Shown in pieces: positions 59,991-64,000 of a stretch of DNA of 64,000 bases. The stretch is from the NCBI RefSeq assembly GCF_024462815.1, contig NZ_JANGCG010000001.1:372001-436000 (forward strand), written 5' to 3'. Numbering within the stretch: the stretch's first letter is position 1; each line of letters begins with the position of its first letter. Origin of the DNA: Gemmiger formicilis. GTDB taxonomy: Bacteria > Bacillota > Clostridia > Oscillospirales > Ruminococcaceae. The notes under the pieces were generated by a model, which had not been told where the DNA came from, did no database searches, and saw only the letters and a program-made list of their open reading frames with translations. The position numbers were made by a program, and so were the translations under genes.

Positions 59991-61379
59991 CTAAATCAGA
60001 GAATCCAAATTGAAGATGCCGCTTTCGATCTCGGAGAAAGCGTTAGCTCCAGCATCGACCATATCCTTGAACTTTGATTCCGGGAAAGATTCAAGCTGGC
60101 TGACGAATGGGTCGTTCCACGGGCCGAGCATGAGGTCGAACATACCAAACTGCCACTGGGCTGCCCACGGTTCTGCGCGGGTCTCCTTGCTGCCTGTCTC
60201 CTGCTTCACAACGACCGGGAAGCCCGACAGGTACTTCATGTAGCTTTCGGCCTGTTCCTTGCCCGCCTGCCCGGGGTCTTGCGGTAGACGGGTCACGACA
60301 TAGCCATACCGCGACCTGTCCATAACGCAGGTGTTGTAAATGGTCTTGCGGACATCAGCGGCCGCCAGGCGTACATTTACCACGTCTGCGATAAGGTAGC
60401 GGCCATTGCGCCGCTTGCCCATGAGGACACCAGCGGTAGCAGCTGGTTCAGAACCATTCTCGCCGCTTTCGGTGGCGGCAAGGTCCCAGCAACGACACCA
60501 AGTAACGACATCGTCCGGGATCTGCTCCAAGAACGCGCCGATTTGACTCCGCTTGAAGTACAGACCGGCGGCGGGCTTGATTTTCCAGTTGCCTTTCAGC
60601 AGACGTTCGCGGTCAATCAAGGCCAGTGACTTCAAGTTCGCCATGTACGCCGGGTCTTTCTCCAGCAGTATTTGATTATCCTCGATGTTCGACGCAATAA
60701 ACGTGCAGCTTTTCACGCCGACGCGCTCTTTATCCGTCCGCAGGTCGAATTTCTCGTACAGTTCTTCCCTGCTGTCGCCCCATTCGATTTTCTCGCTGTG
60801 GCGGATGAAGTATCGGACAACGCCGGACCGCTCCTGTATCGGGTAGCCCGTCTCTTTGTCTATCCACCACGAGATGAAGTTGGCAACCCAGCTATCAGCG
60901 TCCGGGTTGCACGTCGCCCGCACATAGGGCTTTACGCCGCACGTTGTACGACAGCGGGATTGCAGATAGAAAAACGCTTTCTCGGTGAAGTGCGTCAACT
61001 CGTCAAATTCCAGCAACGCAATCTGTGCGCCCTGCCACTTGAACAGTTCCTCGTCGCGCTCTTGGTGTTGAAAGCTGACGCGAGCACCGCTCTTGAACAC
61101 CCATTGCAGTTTGGGGGATTTTCTCGGCACAGCACCCTTGATGCCGCCGTAGACCTCGAAACTTTCATCCCACAGGCCGCCCTCAACGGTTATCTGTACC
61201 GCGTTCTTACGGAGAATGACCGCACCAAAATTTTTATTTCTGATGTGGCGCAGCGGCTCCATGAGGATAGCGAACGTCTTTCCCCCGCCAGCCGCGCCGC
61301 CGTAGATGATGATGTCGGCATCCGAGGACATGAACTTTTCCTGCGGCCCGCGCTGGGGCTTAACTACCGTCTGAGCCAT
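59991..61379 (-). CDS. Terminase large subunit
   Basis: 462 residues from MAQTVVKPQRG. Walker A GGAAGGGKT (residues 27-35), Walker B QIALLEFDEL, and a C-terminal nuclease region with RCWDLAATESGENG. Packages DNA through the portal. The start overlaps the small-subunit gene by 20 bp; earlier in-frame Met codons are possible. Confidence 0.93.
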   Translation of the reverse strand: MAQTVVKPQRGPQEKFMSSDADIIIYGGAAGGGKTFAILMEPLRHIRNKNFGAVILRKNAVQITVEGGLWDESFEVYGGIKGAVPRKSPKLQWVFKSGARVSFQHQERDEELFKWQGAQIALLEFDELTHFTEKAFFYLQSRCRTTCGVKPYVRATCNPDADSWVANFISWWIDKETGYPIQERSGVVRYFIRHSEKIEWGDSREELYEKFDLRTDKERVGVKSCTFIASNIEDNQILLEKDPAYMANLKSLALIDRERLLKGNWKIKPAAGLYFKRSQIGAFLEQIPDDVVTWCRCWDLAATESGENGSEPAATAGVLMGKRRNGRYLIADVVNVRLAAADVRKTIYNTCVMDRSRYGYVVTRLPQDPGQAGKEQAESYMKYLSGFPVVVKQETGSKETRAEPWAAQWQFGMFDLMLGPWNDPFVSQLESFPESKFKDMVDAGANAFSEIESGIFNLDSLI

Positions 61380-61842
61380 TACCATCACCGTCGTTTCTGC
61401 CGTTATCCGGCAAGTAGAACACAACATTGTTGGCATCCTCGGCGGCGGGAACAGGCTCTTGTCGCTGCCCCCACTCGCCGCGCCGTCTGTTGTTCAGCCA
61501 GTACATTTGTGCCATCGTGTCCGGCGCAATGTGCTTTTTCGTGGTTTTCACACGAACAGGCTTCACGGATCCGTCCGGGTTCACATCAACGATGCGTTCC
61601 GTTTCCTCTACGTCATAGCCGAGAGCGCGCTTATACAGCATCTTCTCGACCTTGGCATCGGCCATGTCCTTTCCGTTGGACAGGGATTCTAGGAAAGACG
61701 GATACTCCTTTTTCCAACGATGGAACGTGCGCACGGAAATCCGCATTGCTTTGGCTATTTCTTCGTCTGTCGCACCTTTTGACGCAAGCGACCACGCCCA
61801 ATCGTCGTGATAATCCTTGTTATACTTCGAGGGCGGTGCCAT
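61360..61842 (-). CDS. Terminase small subunit
   Basis: 160 residues: an HTH start (DEEIAKAMRISVRTFHRWKKEYPSF) and helical core (ADAKVEKMLYKRALGYDVEET), then PDTMAQMYWLNNRRRGEW, typical of small terminases. Recognises the packaging site. Confidence 0.88.
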   Translation of the reverse strand: MAPPSKYNKDYHDDWAWSLASKGATDEEIAKAMRISVRTFHRWKKEYPSFLESLSNGKDMADAKVEKMLYKRALGYDVEETERIVDVNPDGSVKPVRVKTTKKHIAPDTMAQMYWLNNRRRGEWGQRQEPVPAAEDANNVVFYLPDNGRNDGDGNGSDGS

Positions 61843-61846
61843 GCGC

Positions 61847-62749
61847 TCACCTGCTTTCGTTCAGGTAATCTTCGCACAGACGCTCGATAAGTTCCCACCT
61901 ATTCTTGCTGCTGACGATGCCAGCCTTTTCCGCTTTCTTGATGGCGCTCTTGATGGTATCGGCGGCATCTGCCGGAATCGCATTGCTGCCGAACAGCTTC
62001 GTGAGGTACGTCCACTCTTCATCCTCATTGAAGCCGACGGCGTTCATGCGCTCGTTGGCATTCTCAATCATGGAGTGGACGGCTGCCCCCACATTGCGGA
62101 TGTCCGTAAACTGCTGATACTTGCCAAGCGTCTCGACGAATTTCTGGCAATCATCGTAGGATGCCACGCCGACGATTTCCGACCCCTGCAATGCCTTTAC
62201 CAGCACATCCATGTCCGCGATCTGATGCGGCAGGAACGCAAAGGTTACATTCTTGAAGTCGAAATGCACGGCGGGCGAAGCCAGCTTCTCGTACTGTTCC
62301 AGCGGCTCCTCCATGATTTCCTTGCCGATGTAGCTTTCCAGCATGTCGTCCACGTCGGTAATCATCTTGCAAATCTCACGCAGCGTGGACTCGTCATCGA
62401 AGCCTGCAATAGCGTTGTGGGCCAGCTGCTTCGCAGCGATTTGGGAGCGGGTCAGGCCGCTCACGTCGATAATGGCAATCAGTTCTTTGATGCCGGCGGC
62501 GCGGGCGCTCTTGATGCGGTGATGCCCGGAGACAATCTCCAACCTGCCATTGGACAGAACAAGGAATGGCAGGCTCTCCAACTGGCCGCGCTTCTTGATG
62601 TTCTGCGTCAGCTGGTCCTGCATCTCGTTCTTCATAATGCGGGCGTTGATGTCCTGCTCTTTCACGAAGTCGATGTTCACCTTGGCGATAACAAGGCCCG
62701 AACCCATGTCATAGATTACTTCGTAGTTTTTACTCTGTTCTCCTGCCAT
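61847..62749 (-). CDS. ParB/sulfiredoxin-like protein
   Basis: 300 residues. N-terminal ParB domain: RIMKNEMQDQLTQNIKKRGQLESLPFLVL followed by VSGHHRIKSARAAG, then a helical KorB-like part (LTRSQIAAKQLAHNAIAG). A C-terminal helical region follows. Phage ParB-like proteins beside DNA-modifying enzymes are thought to act in modification or packaging; here it overlaps the methyltransferase-like gene by 34 bp. Confidence 0.82.
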   Translation of the reverse strand: MAGEQSKNYEVIYDMGSGLVIAKVNIDFVKEQDINARIMKNEMQDQLTQNIKKRGQLESLPFLVLSNGRLEIVSGHHRIKSARAAGIKELIAIIDVSGLTRSQIAAKQLAHNAIAGFDDESTLREICKMITDVDDMLESYIGKEIMEEPLEQYEKLASPAVHFDFKNVTFAFLPHQIADMDVLVKALQGSEIVGVASYDDCQKFVETLGKYQQFTDIRNVGAAVHSMIENANERMNAVGFNEDEEWTYLTKLFGSNAIPADAADTIKSAIKKAEKAGIVSSKNRWELIERLCEDYLNESR

Positions 62750-64000
62750 TGTTTTTCCTTTCTAAGCCACTCCGTGAGCGTTTCTTTCTCGCTGCGGGTA
62801 TTGATGATAGGCGCTTCATACGTCAGCTTGTAGCCCTGCTGCTTGTCCACAGCGCGGGAACACAGCTTCATAATGCCGCGCACCTCTTTGTTCTCCGGGT
62901 ACTTGGTAATCATGGCCGTGCGGATTTTCGTCACCTTTTCGCGGTCAAGTTCATCAAGCAGGGTGTCGCAAAACTCCCTGTTCTGCGCCAGCATATAGCA
63001 AAGGCGGCCGAGCCTGTATGTCTTATGCGGTACTTTCATCACATACCAGACAAACAGCGAGTCAGCCGCCATCTTGGAGATGCCGAATACTGCGGCAATG
63101 TAGCCGTCAATGAGGACAGCCCTGTTCCACGTTGCAGACGAGCCGACGAAGTTGTGCGTCCACAGTTCACGGTAATACTGCGCTTCGGCTGCCTTTATCT
63201 GAATGACGCGGATTTTGCTGTCCTCGCGGATTTCATAGTCGCGCGGGAGCATGCTGCACTCCAACGGTTCCAGCTTGCTTTCCGACGGGCGCTTAATTTT
63301 CTTACCGTGGGCCAGCGCTACGGCTTCTTCCTCGCGGTTCGTGGTGATGTAGCTGTTGAGGTCGGCGCGGGTACCGGCCCGGGCAAATATGGTATGCCCG
63401 ACGGCTTCCCCTGTGCGCTTCTCTTGGTAACACACCACAAGCGCCTCGGAATTCATGCACAGGTCGTACAGCTGCTGGTGGCCCGTCGCCGGGTCGAACA
63501 TCTGATACGGCGGCTCTTTCCACGTCATCTTGCCCTGCGTGTCGTAGAACTTCTCATACCCCGAAAAGTATGTAGGCGGGTTGGCAATAACCAGCGCATG
63601 CGGGTCGTCAAGAACCTCGCGCAAGTGGTCCCACATATCGAGCGGACGATAACTCATGCCGTGCAGCAGTTCCCTTGTCGCGTCGATCTGCTTCTGTATG
63701 CTGGCGATATGCTCCGCCCTGCGGTACTTCAAATCCACAAGCATATTGTGGAAATACTCGGCACCCGCGCTCTTAGACGTGCGGAGATACATCTGCGCAT
63801 ACAGCGCCGTGGCCGGGTCGAGCAGTTCCTCGTCGCTGAATCCCTGCGCGTGGATTTCCAGCGGCGCAAGCGACTGGTCGGTAATCGCATACCCCAGCAC
63901 CGATGTCATCATGGACACGTCGCTCGTCTCGATTTGCTCGGGCTTAAAGCCGTTCCGCACCGCAAGGTTTGCCATTGCGAATGTACCGGCGCACGGCTCA
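62716..64000 (-). CDS. DNA methyltransferase-like protein with GNAT/Mom-like C-terminus (partial)
   Basis: The frame stays open to the edge. Just before the first in-window Met it reads EPCAGTFA, so this is an internal part: motif I EPCAGTFAMANLAVRNGF, acidic SDVS, and a motif IV-like ANPPTYFSGYE (residues about 131-141). The C-terminal third (about 255-400) has a GNAT-like pattern: WNRAVLIDGYIAAVFGIS, YRLGRLCYMLAQNREFC, KVTKIRTAMITKYP. The 419-residue visible part looks like a modification enzyme with methyltransferase and Mom-like modules. Motif IV NPPT instead of NPPY/F is unusual. Confidence 0.68.
   Translation of the reverse strand, partial: EPCAGTFAMANLAVRNGFKPEQIETSDVSMMTSVLGYAITDQSLAPLEIHAQGFSDEELLDPATALYAQMYLRTSKSAGAEYFHNMLVDLKYRRAEHIASIQKQIDATRELLHGMSYRPLDMWDHLREVLDDPHALVIANPPTYFSGYEKFYDTQGKMTWKEPPYQMFDPATGHQQLYDLCMNSEALVVCYQEKRTGEAVGHTIFARAGTRADLNSYITTNREEEAVALAHGKKIKRPSESKLEPLECSMLPRDYEIREDSKIRVIQIKAAEAQYYRELWTHNFVGSSATWNRAVLIDGYIAAVFGISKMAADSLFVWYVMKVPHKTYRLGRLCYMLAQNREFCDTLLDELDREKVTKIRTAMITKYPENKEVRGIMKLCSRAVDKQQGYKLTYEAPIINTRSEKETLTEWLRKEKQWQENRVKTTK

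Larger units (their letters stand above)
19605..64000. mobile_element. Prophage with contractile tail (left part; continues beyond window)
   Basis: 44.4 kb of phage-type genes, all on the minus strand. They comprise an early module (19.6-29.0 kb), lysis genes, fibres with a DGR and a radical SAM cassette, baseplate, tape measure, tube, sheath, head genes, portal and terminase, then ParB-like and methyltransferase-like genes at the right edge. The DUF3383-type sheath, gp25-like and gpJ-like baseplate proteins show a myovirus. No integrase or transposase is in view; it may lie past 64 kb. Extent at the left is inferred from gene content. Confidence 0.92.

Overview
The window comes from a GC-rich Firmicute, most probably a Clostridia gut commensal of the Ruminococcaceae/Oscillospiraceae type. 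The basis is the lspA-ileS-divIVA-ylmH-sepF order, the miaB-ylbF-mutS-mutL-miaA order, endonuclease-type MutL with no MutH, and strong GGAGG ribosome binding sites. All recognised genes lie on the minus strand, so they are transcribed from high to low coordinates. The genus is an inference.

Region 1 (1-19.6 kb) is host chromosome. It holds an ABC uptake operon (binding protein, permease, ATPase; the ATPase is cut by the window edge), then PTS IIA, HAD phosphatase, rluD and lspA, then ileS after its own terminator, then the cell-division genes divIVA, ylmH and sepF. Next come an HlyD-like protein, miaA, mutL, mutS, a YlbF-family protein and miaB (tRNA ms2i6A modification and mismatch repair).

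Region 2 (19.6-64 kb) is most of one prophage with contractile-tail (myovirus) genes. It abuts miaB directly and continues past the right edge. Its left part (19.6-29.0 kb) is an early module: HTH protein, a phage sliding clamp, PcfJ- and PcfK-like proteins, and many small overlapping genes. Two strong sigma-A promoters serve it. A 604-bp intergenic region with repeats and a candidate antisense RNA separates it from the late genes. The late operon reads from 64 kb leftwards: DNA methyltransferase-like protein (partial), ParB-like protein, terminases, portal (with a C-terminal Nudix domain), MuF, DUF2213-type scaffold/protease, capsid, head-tail joining proteins, sheath, tube, tail chaperones (with a -1 frameshift signal), tape measure, baseplate, fibres, and a lysis cassette.

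Two adjacent systems in the tail-fibre region stand out. First, a diversity-generating retroelement: a reverse transcriptase, a template repeat (33695-33840) and a variable repeat (33961-34106) in the 3' end of a 577-aa tail protein. The two 146-bp repeats differ at 13 positions, all adenines in the coding strand of the template. Second, a four-gene cassette (37702-40898) with a radical SAM/SPASM enzyme, two small helical proteins and a 323-aa protein carrying 54 cysteines in its last 210 residues, mostly spaced CX3C. This resembles chromosomal CXXX-repeat radical SAM peptide systems. Here the substrate is joined to a phage tail-fibre-like N-terminal domain and encoded among fibre genes, which suggests a post-translationally modified virion protein. 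This cassette is my main candidate for an undescribed system.

No tRNA, rRNA, CRISPR array, insertion sequence, integrase or transposase was seen.
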